DNA from: Streptomyces sp. WZ-12
Lineage (GTDB): Bacteria; Actinomycetota; Actinomycetes; Streptomycetales; Streptomycetaceae
Reading direction: 5' to 3'
NCBI RefSeq assembly: GCF_028898845.1
Contig: NZ_CP118574.1
Location: 6,807,001-6,871,000, forward strand
DNA: 64,000 nt
In this document: piece after piece, positions 8,612 to 16,600 of the stretch
Numbering within the stretch: the stretch's first letter is position 1
How the letters are laid out: the number at the start of each line of letters is the position of its first letter
The notes under the pieces: model-generated
What the model was told of the DNA's origin: nothing
Databases searched by the model: none
What the model saw: only the letters and a program-made list of their open reading frames with translations
Position numbers and translations under genes: made by a program

Positions 8612-9418
8612 ATGACCAGCAGCACGACCCCGCCGGACGCCGTCCAGGAGTGGCAGGAGTGGCGCGAGGGGCGCCGGGCCGCGGTCAGCGGACCCCACGG
8701 ACCGCTCGCGCTCGCCGGCACCCACTGGCTCGCCGACCACCCCGAGGGCCGCATCGAGGGGCTGCCGGGCCGCTGGACGGTCGCCACTGACGGGGCCGCG
8801 GTCGTCCTCGCGGCCGCGCCGGAGGACGGGCTCACCGTGGACGGCACCCCCGCCGTCGGGGAGTTCCGGCTCGACGCGGACGCCGGGCCCGCGGCGGCCC
8901 GGGTGGCCCACGGCGCGCGCCGCCTGGTGGTGCTGCGCCGCGAGGACCTGTGGGCGGTCCGCGACTTCGACCCGGACGCCCCGACCCGGCGGGCCTTCGC
9001 CGGCATCGACGCCTACCCGCACGACGCGCGCTGGGTGCGGCCCGGCCTGTTCCGCCCGTACGCCGAGCGGCAGACGATCCGGGTGGCCAACGCCGACGGG
9101 CGGCAGCGCGGCTTCGTCCTCGGCGGGGAGTTGGCCTTCACCCTCGACGGCGACGAGCACGTCCTGAAGGTCGCGGTGGAGCCGGACGGCTCGCTGTGGG
9201 CGGTGCTGGCCGACGCCACCAGCGGCACCGACAGCTACCGCTTCCGCTTCCTGCGGCCGCCCGCGCCGGCCGCCGACGGCACCGTCACGGTCGACCTCAA
9301 CCGGACGCTGCTGCCGCCCTGCGCCTTCGCCGACCACTTCATCTGCCCCTTCCCGCCGCCCGGCAACACCCTGCCGTTCGCGCTGCGGGCGGGGGAGCGG
9401 AACGTCCGCGTCCGCTGA
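8612..9418 (+). CDS. DUF1684 domain-containing protein
   Basis: A 268-aa soluble protein. It begins QEWQEWREGRRAAVSGPHGPLALAGTHWL and ends with the conserved block LNRTLLPPCAFADHFICPFPPPGNTLPFALRAGE, both characteristic of DUF1684. No enzymatic activity is established that I can cite; the conserved Asn, Pro, Cys and His residues near the C-terminus suggest a catalytic or metal site. GAAGGA precedes the ATG. It is the last gene of the operon, ended by the hairpin at 9447-9482. Confidence 0.85.
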   Translation: MTSSTTPPDAVQEWQEWREGRRAAVSGPHGPLALAGTHWLADHPEGRIEGLPGRWTVATDGAAVVLAAAPEDGLTVDGTPAVGEFRLDADAGPAAARVAHGARRLVVLRREDLWAVRDFDPDAPTRRAFAGIDAYPHDARWVRPGLFRPYAERQTIRVANADGRQRGFVLGGELAFTLDGDEHVLKVAVEPDGSLWAVLADATSGTDSYRFRFLRPPAPAADGTVTVDLNRTLLPPCAFADHFICPFPPPGNTLPFALRAGERNVRVR

Positions 9419-9446
9419 GCCGGAGGCCGCCCCGCGCGGGCCGTGA

Positions 9447-9482
9447 CCGTCCCGGGTGCCGTCAACTCGGCGCCCGGGACGG
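9447..9482 (+). terminator. Terminator of the transporter-monooxygenase operon
   Basis: CCGTCCCGGGTGCC (9447-9460) pairs with GGCGCCCGGGACGG (9469-9482), one G-T wobble, 8-nt loop, 28 nt after the DUF1684 stop. There is no U tract, as is common in Streptomyces. Confidence 0.75.
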
Positions 9483-9697
9483 CGCGTTGACGGAGCCCGG
9501 CGGGGTGGTGCGAGGAGTGCGGGATCATGGCAGCCCTCTTGCGCCGCGGGGGCGGCGACCCTCAAAATCCGGTCAAGCGCTTGTCAGGGGCACGTTAAAA
9601 ATGTGCCGCGGGGCTTCCCTCCGGCGCGCCCGCGTGCTCCTCGACTGCGCCTCACGGGCCGCCCGTTGGCGGCCCCCGATCCCCCTCGGAGGAATCA

Positions 9698-10603
9698 GTG
9701 AGGAATGCGCGCATGACCCCCCGCAGCGGCGCAAGACGCAGCCGGCTGATCGCCGCGACCGCCGGACTGGTGGCCCTCGGCGCCCTCGCCGTACCGAACG
9801 CCGCCGCCCAAACCCCCACCCCCGCACGGACGTTCAGCGCGGCCCAACTCACCGCCGCGGGCGACGCGGTCCGCGCCGCGGACGTCGCGGGCACCGCCTG
9901 GCGGGTCGACCCGACGACCCGCACCCTCGTCGTCACCGCGGACCGCACCGTCTCCCAGGACCAGCTCGCCACGATCCGGCGGGCCGCGGGGAGCAACGCC
10001 GACGCCGTCCGGATCGAGCGCACCCCGGGCACGCTCCGCAAGCTGATCTCCGGCGGCGACGCCATCTACGCGCCGAGCTGGCGCTGCTCGCTCGGCTTCA
10101 ACGTCCGCAAGGGCAGCACCTATTACTTCCTGACGGCCGGTCACTGCACCGACGGCCAACCGCCCTGGTACACCGACTCCTCGCACGCCACGAGCATCGG
10201 CCCCACCACCGGCTCCAGCTTCCCCGGCCACGACTACGGCATCGTGCAGTACACCAACACCGCGTTGGCGCACCCCGGAGCGGTCGGCGGCCAGACCATC
10301 ACCGGCGCCGGGAACCCCACGGTCGGCCAGACGGTCACCCGCCGCGGCTCCACCACCGGCGTCCACAGCGGCAAGGTCACCGGCCTGAACGCCACGGTGA
10401 ACTACGGCAACGGCCAGATCGTCTCCGGCCTGATCCAGACCACCGTCTGCGCCGAGCCCGGTGACAGCGGCGGCCCCCTGTACGCGGGCAGCACGGCGCT
10501 CGGCCTGACCTCCGGCGGCAGCGGCAACTGCACCAGCGGCGGCACCACCTTCTTCCAGCCGGTCACGGCGGCGCTCAGCGCGTATGGCGTGAGCCTGGCC
10601 TGA
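9698..10603 (+). CDS. sprB: Streptogrisin B-like secreted serine protease
   Basis: A 301-aa prepro-protease of family S1 (alpha-lytic/streptogrisin group). A Sec signal (residues about 1-38, ending NAAAQ) is followed by a short propeptide. Mature enzyme should start at Ile117 in [10 protein letters not shown] and be 185 residues, the length of SGPB. The triad is His149 (TAGHC), Asp179 (HDYGI) and Ser257 (GDSGG). CRCSLGFNV-, [12 protein letters not shown] and [12 protein letters not shown] blocks match streptogrisins A/B closely. The start is GTG 9698, preceded by GGAGGAA; an in-frame ATG lies at 9713. A broad-specificity extracellular endopeptidase is expected. A related D-type protease lies at 12932 and an inhibitor at 14123. 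Confidence 0.93.
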   Translation: MRNARMTPRSGARRSRLIAATAGLVALGALAVPNAAAQTPTPARTFSAAQLTAAGDAVRAADVAGTAWRVDPTTRTLVVTADRTVSQDQLATIRRAAGSNADAVRIERTPGTLRKLISGGDAIYAPSWRCSLGFNVRKGSTYYFLTAGHCTDGQPPWYTDSSHATSIGPTTGSSFPGHDYGIVQYTNTALAHPGAVGGQTITGAGNPTVGQTVTRRGSTTGVHSGKVTGLNATVNYGNGQIVSGLIQTTVCAEPGDSGGPLYAGSTALGLTSGGSGNCTSGGTTFFQPVTAALSAYGVSLA

Positions 10604-10614
10604 CGAGGGCCTGC

Positions 10615-11115
10615 GGCCGGCTCGCTTCCCACGTTGTTGGCTCTCCCGCCGTGCGGGTTGCTGTCTTTCCGCCTTCGGCGGAGGGGTGTGTTGGGCGGGG
10701 CGTCTGGTGGGTCTGTGGTGGCGGGTGCGGTCCTCCGGGGGCGGGGTTTTCGGACTGCTTCGCTTTACGTCCGAAAACCCCGCCCCCTCCGGCCCGCCCC
10801 CTCCCGTGGGGTGGGCGCCTCCGCCCGGTGGGGGTGAGGGGAGAGGGGGCGGAGTGGGGTGCTGTTCGTATCCCTGCTTCCGCCGGAGGGGGAGTCGGAA
10901 ACGGGGTGGTGCTTGTGCCTCTTCTCCCGCCGGGGCGGGGTCCCGTTACGTACGGGAGGGTGCGGGGCCGGAGGGGTGGGCCCGCACCCGGCACCCATCG
11001 CAAAGCCGGGCCCCGCCCCAACACCCCTTCCGCCGAAGGCGGAAACCCCACCACGGCGGGGAGGCCGACGACGTACGGGGCCTGCGGCGTCAGCCGCCAA
11101 CGTGGAAAGCCGGCC
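10615..11115. repeat. Long palindromic, MITE-like intergenic element
   Basis: This gene-free stretch is a nested inverted repeat. The ends GGCCGGCTCGCTTCCCACGT (10615 on) and CAACGTGGAAAGCCGGCC (11098-11115) are imperfect inverted copies. Inside them, 35-nt arms at 10666-10700 and 11011-11045 match in inverted orientation at about 33 positions, each holding the palindrome CCGCCTTCGGCGG. Near the left arm is a perfect 19-bp hairpin, 10737-10755 with 10769-10787. Overlapping open frames on both strands are Gly/Pro/Arg-rich by-products of composition, not genes. No transposase is present. Confidence 0.65.
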
Positions 11116-11192
11116 GGCCGCGGGCCTACCATGGGATCCAAGAGCCGTAGAAACCCTTAGTGCGCCGTATCGGCGCAGTTCAGGGGGCCGTG

Positions 11193-12146
11193 ATGGTCGG
11201 AGAACTGGTGGCGGCCGGCGTGGGGCTGGTCTCCGCGGGTGCGGTCTATCTGATGGCCGCGGCACGGGTGGTCAAGCAGTACGAACGGGGCGTGGTGCTC
11301 CGGCTGGGGCGGCTGACCAGCCCGGCGCGCGGTCCGGGCTTCACCATGATCATCCCGGGCGTGGACCGGATGCGTAAGGTCAACATGCAGATCGTCACGA
11401 TGCCGGTGCCCGCGCAGGAGGGCATCACTCGGGACAACGTCACGGTCCGGGTCGACGCGGTGGTCTACTTCAAGGTCGTGGACGCCGCCGACGCGGTGGT
11501 CCGGGTCGAGGACTACCGGTTCGCGGTCTCGCAGATGGCCCAGACCTCGCTGCGCTCGATCATCGGCAAGAGCGAGCTGGACGACCTGCTGTCCAGCCGC
11601 GAGAAGCTCAACCAGGGTCTGGAGCTGATGATGGACAGCCCGGCCATCGGTTGGGGCGTGAGCGTGGACCGGGTCGAGATCAAGGACGTCTCGCTGCCGG
11701 AGACCATGAAGCGCTCGATGGCCCGCCAGGCGGAGGCCACCCGGGACCGCCGGGCCCGCGTGATCAACGCCGACGCCGAGCTCCAGGCGTCCAAGAAGCT
11801 GGCCGAGGCCGCCGCGGCGATGTCCGGTCAGCCCGCGGCGCTCCAACTGCGGCTGCTCCAGACCGTGGTGGCGGTCGCCGCCGAGAAGAACTCCACCCTC
11901 GTCCTGCCGTTCCCCGTCGAGCTGCTGCGGTTCCTGGAGCACGCCGGGCACCAGGCCCAGGCGCAGACCGCGCAGACACAGGCGGAGACCGAACGGGCCC
12001 GCGCGCAGCGGCCGTCGGAGGAGCGGACGGTTCCGACGGACGCCGCCCCGCCCGCGCCGTCGGTCCCGGACGGCGTCGTCGAGGACGCCCTCCCGGCCCT
12101 CGAAGACCTCCCGCGGGCCGAAAACCTCCGCAGCGGCTCGCCGTAG
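11193..12146 (+). CDS. Slipin / stomatin-like SPFH membrane protein
   Basis: A 317-aa band-7 protein. An N-terminal hydrophobic segment (residues about 3-23) anchors it, followed by the SPFH core: VKQYERGVVLRLGRL, GPGFTMIIPGVDRMRKVNMQ, QEGITRDNVTVRVDAVVYFKV, and the coiled C-terminal helix RQAEATRDRRARVINADAE. The tail is Ala/Glu/Pro-rich. ATG 11193 is preferred because GGGGG lies about 7 nt upstream; an upstream in-frame GTG at 11160 lacks a binding site. Slipins organise membrane microdomains; no NfeD partner gene is adjacent, so the local role is open. Confidence 0.88.
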   Translation: MVGELVAAGVGLVSAGAVYLMAAARVVKQYERGVVLRLGRLTSPARGPGFTMIIPGVDRMRKVNMQIVTMPVPAQEGITRDNVTVRVDAVVYFKVVDAADAVVRVEDYRFAVSQMAQTSLRSIIGKSELDDLLSSREKLNQGLELMMDSPAIGWGVSVDRVEIKDVSLPETMKRSMARQAEATRDRRARVINADAELQASKKLAEAAAAMSGQPAALQLRLLQTVVAVAAEKNSTLVLPFPVELLRFLEHAGHQAQAQTAQTQAETERARAQRPSEERTVPTDAAPPAPSVPDGVVEDALPALEDLPRAENLRSGSP

Positions 12147-12931
12147 CCCGCCCCGCACCGCCACCGAGGACGACCGCCGCACCCGGGTACGGCGGTCGCC
12201 CGCTGTACGGCGACCGCCCCCGTAGCGGCGTGCCCGGCCCCTCGCGGGACGGCGCCGGGAGGGTGCGCGGACCGCGCTGAGCTGCCCAAGTCCGGTGGGT
12301 GGAGCTGGCGTTAGTGGCCGCCGTGGGTGTGGTGTCCCCGCTTGGCCTACGGGGGCGCCACCGCCGCCACCGTGGTCACCGCGCACGCGGCGGCCGTCCG
12401 ATGCGCCCACCAGGAGCTGGAGTTCTCCCGCACCGCCGCGGAACCGGAGCGCCTTTCGGCCCGCCGCGCCCAGGGGGGCGGCCCCGCCGCCGATGACGCC
12501 TTCGTCGGCCGGTGCGAACGGGTACCTCCACGTAGAACGAGGGTGGGACGGCGAAATGGCGCGGTGCGTAGGGCACTTGGCGCGCTGAGGCCACCCATGG
12601 CGGGACTTTTTCCGGACAGCCGCGATCCTCACACTTCCGGTGGCCGCCGACCGCGCCACCCGCCCTCTGATGTCCGTACTCAGGAGTAAAGCGGTCGGAT
12701 ATCGGTGTGAACGAGATGTGGGGAAAGCGTGAACTCCCGCACCCGAGACCGGAACCCGGTCTTGTGCACGAGTGGGACGGGTGGGAATACTCGGCTCCGT
12801 TGGCATGGACGCGACTCCCCGAGGTGGTCGCCACGGGGTGGTGCCGTCCGTGCTCGGTACCTCACACCTCACTCTCGGGCCCGCATGGACTCCCCACGGT
12901 CCGGGCCCAACCCCCCACGGGAGGCCCTGAG
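12147..12931. other. Intergenic gap with no recognisable gene
   Basis: This 785-bp stretch holds a terminator hairpin (12171-12198) and the 5' region of the D-type protease. Open frames between 12295 and 12700 on both strands show no family resemblance or ribosome binding sites and I do not call them. The frame at 12327-12689 could be a decayed coding remnant, which I cannot establish. Confidence 0.5.
12171..12198 (+). terminator. Terminator after the slipin gene
   Basis: CGACCGCCG (12171-12179) pairs with CGGCGGTCG (12190-12198), a perfect 9-bp stem, 24 nt after the slipin stop. Confidence 0.6.
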
Positions 12932-13996
12932 TTGAAGCACCGACGCATACCCCGCCGCCGCACGATGCTGGCCGGCGCCGGCGCACTCGCGCTGGCCGCC
13001 ACCGCGACCGTCACCCTCGCCAACGCCCACGCCGCACCGGCGCCCGCGACGGCCAAGCTCTCGCCGGCCGCCGCGACCACGCTGGCGTCCCAGCTCAAGT
13101 CCGGCACCGCCGGCGCGTACTACGACGCCCAGGCCAAGAAGCTGGTGGTCAACGTCGTGGACCAGGCGTCCGCGGCGAAGGTCCGGGCCAAGGGCGCGGA
13201 GCCGAGAATGGTCACGCACACGATGGCCCAACTCGACGCGGCCCGGCAGACCCTGAAGGCCAAGGCGACCATCCCCGGCACCGCCTGGGCGATGGACCCG
13301 AAGGCCAACAAGGTCGTGGTGACCTCCGACCGCACGGTCACCGGCGCCAAGCTGGACCGGCTCACCAAGGTGGCCAAGGGCCTCGGCGACACCGTCGAAC
13401 TCCGCCACACCAACAGCCAGTTCCGCCCGCTGATCGCCGGCGGCGACGCGATCTGGGGCAGCAGCGCCCGCTGCTCGCTCGGGTTCAACGTGGTCAAGGG
13501 CAGCGACCCGTACATCCTGACCGCCGGCCACTGCGGCAACGCCGTCCAGGAGTGGTCCGACCAGCAGGGCGGCCAGACGATCGCGACCACCGAGACGTCG
13601 AAGTTCCCGGGCAACGACTACTCGATCGCCAAGTACAGCGGCAGCACCGAGCACCCCAGCGAGGTCGACCTCTACAACGGCAGCACCCAGAAGATCACCA
13701 AGGCCGCGGACGCCACCGTCGGCGAGCAGGTGAAGCGGTCCGGCAGCACCACCCAGGTGCACGACGGCACCGTCAAGGCGCTGAACGCCAGCGTCAACTA
13801 CCAGGAGGGCACGGTCGACGGGCTGATCCAGACCGACGTCTGCGCCGAGCCCGGTGACAGCGGCGGCGCCCTCTTCGACGGCGAGAGCGCGCTCGGCCTC
13901 ACCTCCGGCGGCAGCGGCGACTGCAGCCAGGGCGGCGAGACCTTCTTCCAGCCGGTTCCGGCCGCCCTCCAGGCGACCGGTACCCAGATCGGCTGA
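12932..13996 (+). CDS. sprD: Streptogrisin D-like secreted serine protease
   Basis: A 354-aa prepro-protease of family S1. The start is TTG 12932 (L-KHRRIPRRR), with GGAG about 8 nt upstream. The signal peptide runs to about residue 34 (ANAHAAPA). A long propeptide with LVVNVVDQASAAKV and TAWAMDPKANKVVV is of the S. griseus SprD type. Mature enzyme should start at Ile168 (PL-IAGGDAIWG). The triad is His200 (TAGHC), Asp229 (NDYSI) and Ser310 (GDSGG). The propeptide is longer than that of the B-type protease at 9698 and folds or inhibits the enzyme during secretion. Genes extending farther 5' in the same frame lack a better start. Confidence 0.92.
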   Translation: MKHRRIPRRRTMLAGAGALALAATATVTLANAHAAPAPATAKLSPAAATTLASQLKSGTAGAYYDAQAKKLVVNVVDQASAAKVRAKGAEPRMVTHTMAQLDAARQTLKAKATIPGTAWAMDPKANKVVVTSDRTVTGAKLDRLTKVAKGLGDTVELRHTNSQFRPLIAGGDAIWGSSARCSLGFNVVKGSDPYILTAGHCGNAVQEWSDQQGGQTIATTETSKFPGNDYSIAKYSGSTEHPSEVDLYNGSTQKITKAADATVGEQVKRSGSTTQVHDGTVKALNASVNYQEGTVDGLIQTDVCAEPGDSGGALFDGESALGLTSGGSGDCSQGGETFFQPVPAALQATGTQIG

Positions 13997-14032
13997 CCGA
14001 CCCGGCCGACCGGCCCCGGTCGACGGCATGAA

Positions 14033-14067
14033 CCGGCCCCCGGACGCTCTCCTCGTCCGGGGGCCGG
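14033..14067. terminator. Bidirectional terminator between protease and inhibitor genes
   Basis: CCGGCCCCCGGACG (14033-14046) and CGTCCGGGGGCCGG (14054-14067) form a perfect 14-bp stem with a 7-nt loop. It lies between the convergent streptogrisin D and subtilisin-inhibitor genes and can serve both. Confidence 0.85.
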
Positions 14068-14122
14068 CGCCGTCCGCGGTCCGCCGTTTCCTGGTGGTGC
14101 GTCAGGATCGGCCGGCGGTCGG

Positions 14123-14566
14123 TCAGAACTCGAAGACCGAGCCCTTGCCGTCCGTCATCACGCAGGAGTTGGCGAAGGTGTGGGTGTACGAGACCCGACG
14201 GCCCTGCCAGACCCCGTCCGCGGTGACCACGACCGGGTCCCACAGCATGTTGCACACCCGGGTGCTCTTCGTCGCACCCTCGGTCACCGCCTCGAAGTCG
14301 CCGCCGACCGCGCGCAGTTGGGTACAGGCGGCCATCGGGGCCGGGTGGGTGCCGGTCGCCATCGGCATACAGCTCAGCGTCGCCGCGCGCTCCACCGTGG
14401 CGTCCGCCCGGGTCTCGCCCCGGCCGACCGTCAGCACCAGCTCCGACGGGGCGTAGAGGCCACCGGTCCGGGCGGGCTGGGCCGGCGTGGCGGCCTGCGC
14501 GGTGGTGGACAGCGCGCCGAGAATCAGCGCCGCCCCGAGCGCGACCGCCCCAGTGATGTACCGCAT
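14123..14566 (-). CDS. ssi: Streptomyces subtilisin inhibitor (SSI) family protein
   Basis: A 147-aa secreted protease inhibitor. The signal peptide ends near TTAQAATP. The mature part has the SSI framework: [45 protein letters not shown], then the reactive loop [12 protein letters not shown] and the conserved end VWQGRRVSY...FANSCVM. By alignment to SSI the scissile bond is Met-Leu in NMLWDP, so the P1 residue is Met, as in SSI itself. Four Cys give the two family disulfides. The ATG at 14564-14566 is preferred (AAGGGAG about 8 nt before it) over a GTG nine bases upstream. It converges on a streptogrisin gene; such inhibitors target subtilisins and often streptogrisins. Confidence 0.93.
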   Translation of the reverse strand: MRYITGAVALGAALILGALSTTAQAATPAQPARTGGLYAPSELVLTVGRGETRADATVERAATLSCMPMATGTHPAPMAACTQLRAVGGDFEAVTEGATKSTRVCNMLWDPVVVTADGVWQGRRVSYTHTFANSCVMTDGKGSVFEF

Positions 14567-14895
14567 GACGAACACTCCCTTGCTCGTAGGTCCAGATACC
14601 GGACGGGAGTCTGGCCCAACCGCATCTCAAACGCACGCGCCCCGATCACTTTTGGTCGATAGGTGAAAGCTGAGGGTAATGGCGCGAAAGTGTCCGGGAG
14701 TTGGGGTGCGGGGCGCCGGGGCGCGGGGCGCTGCCAGCGCCGATGGGGGCCGTCCGGAGGCCCTCGATTCACCTCCGCGAGGAGGGAATCCGGCCGCCGA
14801 CCGTCCGTTCGGACGGGAGTCGATCTCCGCCGATTGTCCGAAGGGCGGGGCCTGGGCGGCCCGGGGTCCGCCCGGTGGATCAGGGGTGGTACGCC
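14567..14895. other. Gene-free gap 5' of the inhibitor gene and 3' of tetR
   Basis: No coding sequence is credible in this 329-bp gap. It holds the inhibitor's promoter region on the minus strand and a perfect hairpin, CCGTCCG at 14801-14807 with CGGACGG at 14810-14816 (2-nt loop), a possible tetR terminator. Confidence 0.5.
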
Positions 14896-15576
14896 CTAGG
14901 GTGCGCCCTGCTCGGTGTCGCCGAAATCTCCCTGGTCGCCCGGCCGTTGGTCGAGTTCGGGCAGGCCGGCGGTGAGCGCCCGCATGCCGCGGGCCACCAA
15001 CTCCGCGGGGCCGTGCGGCCCGTCCGCCCGCGCGTCGCCCGCGGCCCACTCCTCGACCGCGACCCGCATCGCGGTGTTCGCCGCCGCCGCGGCCAGCCGC
15101 ACCTGGAGCCGGCCGGCGCCGGTGAGCCGCGCCAGGACCGGGCGCAGCGCCTCCTCGGAGTCGTGGTGGACGCGGTGCCAGACCGCGCGCAGCGCCGGGT
15201 CGTCGGGCATCGCCCGCAGCAGCCCGCGGGTCCAGCGCAGCGCCTCGGCGGCCCGCTCGTCGGTGGGGGTCAGCGCCCGGCGGGCGGCCCGCTCCAGCGC
15301 CGCGCGGGCGGGCGGGGCGTCCGGCCCGGCGGTGGTGGCCGCCAGGTCGTCGATCCACTGCCGGACGCCGACGGCCAACAGCGGGGCCACCGCGTCCTCC
15401 TTGGTGCGGAAGTACCGGTAGAAGGTGCGCAGCGCGACGCCCGAGGTGCGGGCGATCTCGTCCGCGGTGACCCCGGGGCCGCGCTCCGCGAACAGGGCGG
15501 CCGCGGTGCGGGCGATCTCCAGCTGGGTCTCGGCCTTCCGGCGCTGGGTGAGGGAGGGGCGGGGTGCGGTGGGCAT
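14896..15576 (-). CDS. TetR/AcrR-family transcriptional regulator
   Basis: A 226-aa repressor. The N-terminal TetR helix-turn-helix reads RRKAETQLEIARTAAALFAERGPGVTADEIARTSGVALRTFYRYFRTKEDAV (residues about 12-63). The C-terminal ligand-binding half is alanine-rich and variable. It is divergent from the SDR gene at 15695, with a palindrome at 15624-15638 between the two starts as the likely operator. The expected behaviour is repression of itself and the dehydrogenase until an unknown effector binds. Confidence 0.9.
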   Translation of the reverse strand: MPTAPRPSLTQRRKAETQLEIARTAAALFAERGPGVTADEIARTSGVALRTFYRYFRTKEDAVAPLLAVGVRQWIDDLAATTAGPDAPPARAALERAARRALTPTDERAAEALRWTRGLLRAMPDDPALRAVWHRVHHDSEEALRPVLARLTGAGRLQVRLAAAAANTAMRVAVEEWAAGDARADGPHGPAELVARGMRALTAGLPELDQRPGDQGDFGDTEQGAP

Positions 15577-15623
15577 GCGCCCAGCTTACGGAGCGCGTGC
15601 CTGATCGGCATGTCATGTGAATG

Positions 15624-15638
15624 TGGCACAACGTGCCA
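15624..15638. promoter_or_regulatory. Candidate TetR operator
   Basis: TGGCACAACGTGCCA is a perfect 6-bp inverted repeat with a 3-nt centre. It lies in the 118-bp gap between the divergent tetR and SDR start codons. Confidence 0.6.
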
Positions 15639-15694
15639 AGTGGGCGTACGGTGCGCACAACGTCCCCTGAGGCACTTCACGAAGGAGCAGCACC

Positions 15695-16465
15695 ATGAAC
15701 CGCTTTGACGGACGTCGCACACTGATCACCGGGGCCGGCTCGGGCATCGGACAGGCCACCGTCCACCGGATCCTCGCCGAGGGCGGCCGGGTGGTCGCGG
15801 TGGACGTCGACGAGGCGGGCCTGGCGGCCACCGCCGAGCGGGCCGCCGCGGACGGCACCGCCGACCGCCTGCAGACCGCGCCCCTGGACATCTCCGACGA
15901 GGCCGCGGTGCGCGCCGGCGTGGCCGCCGCGGTGCAGCGCCTCGGCGGGCTGGACGTCCTGGTCAACGCGGCCGGCATCCTGCGCTCCGCGCACACCCAC
16001 GAGACCACCCTGGACTTCTTCAACAAGGTCATCTCGGTCAACCTCACCGGCACCTTCCTGATGATCCGCGAGGCGCTGCCCGCCCTGCTGGCGGGCCAGG
16101 CCCCGGTGATCGTCAACTTCAGCTCCACCTCGGCCTCGTTCGCGCACCCGTACATGGCGGCGTACGCGGCGAGCAAGGGCGGCATCCAGTCCATGACGCA
16201 CGCCATCGCCAGCGAGTACGGCAAGCAGGGGCTGCGCGCGGTGTGCGTGGCGCCGGGTTCCATCGCCAGCGGGATGACCACCGGCCGCGGCCCGGGGCTG
16301 CCGGAGGACGCCGACATGAGCCTGTTCGTGAAGCTGGCGCCGGCCCTCGGCCGGGGTTTCGCCGGTCCGGAGACCGTCGCCGGCGTGATAGCCATGCTTG
16401 CCTCGGAGGACGGCGCCTTCATCACCGGCACGGAGATCCGGATCGACGGCGGTACGCACATGTGA
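15695..16465 (+). CDS. Short-chain dehydrogenase/reductase (SDR)
   Basis: A 256-aa classical SDR. The NAD(P)-binding motif is TGAGSGIG (residues about 11-18). Other family marks are VNAAG (about 90), Ser in NFSSTSA, and the catalytic Tyr/Lys pair YAASKGG (about 154-158). The terminal strand is ITGTEIRIDGGTHM. Asp37 in VAVDVDEAG, at the end of the second strand, suggests NAD(H) preference. The substrate is not readable. AAGGAG precedes the ATG. The adjacent tetR gene and operator suggest induction by a substrate-like ligand. Confidence 0.9.
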   Translation: MNRFDGRRTLITGAGSGIGQATVHRILAEGGRVVAVDVDEAGLAATAERAAADGTADRLQTAPLDISDEAAVRAGVAAAVQRLGGLDVLVNAAGILRSAHTHETTLDFFNKVISVNLTGTFLMIREALPALLAGQAPVIVNFSSTSASFAHPYMAAYAASKGGIQSMTHAIASEYGKQGLRAVCVAPGSIASGMTTGRGPGLPEDADMSLFVKLAPALGRGFAGPETVAGVIAMLASEDGAFITGTEIRIDGGTHM

Positions 16466-16530
16466 CGGCCGGCATGGCCGGAAGGCGACGGCCCGCGGGC
16501 GAGCCGCCGCGGGCCGGAGCGGGAGAATGG

Positions 16531-16584
16531 ACGGCGCCCCGTGCGTGCCGCGTCGGGAGGGGCGTGGCAGGCACGGGGCGCCGT
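16531..16584. terminator. Bidirectional terminator, SDR and DUF3533 genes
   Basis: ACGGCGCCCCGTGC (16531-16544) and GCACGGGGCGCCGT (16571-16584) are perfect complements; TGCC/GGCA extends the stem inward after one mismatch. The genes on either side converge here. Confidence 0.8.
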
Positions 16585-16600
16585 CGTGCGTCGGGTCGGT

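Noticed and set aside
10575..11377. Several overlapping open frames of 100-190 codons around the long palindrome
   Set aside because: They arise from GC-rich inverted repeats; proteins are Pro/Gly/Arg low complexity on both strands with no start signals.
12295..12700. Short frames between slipin and streptogrisin D, for example 12327-12689
   Set aside because: No family resemblance, no binding site and competing frames on both strands; at most a decayed remnant.
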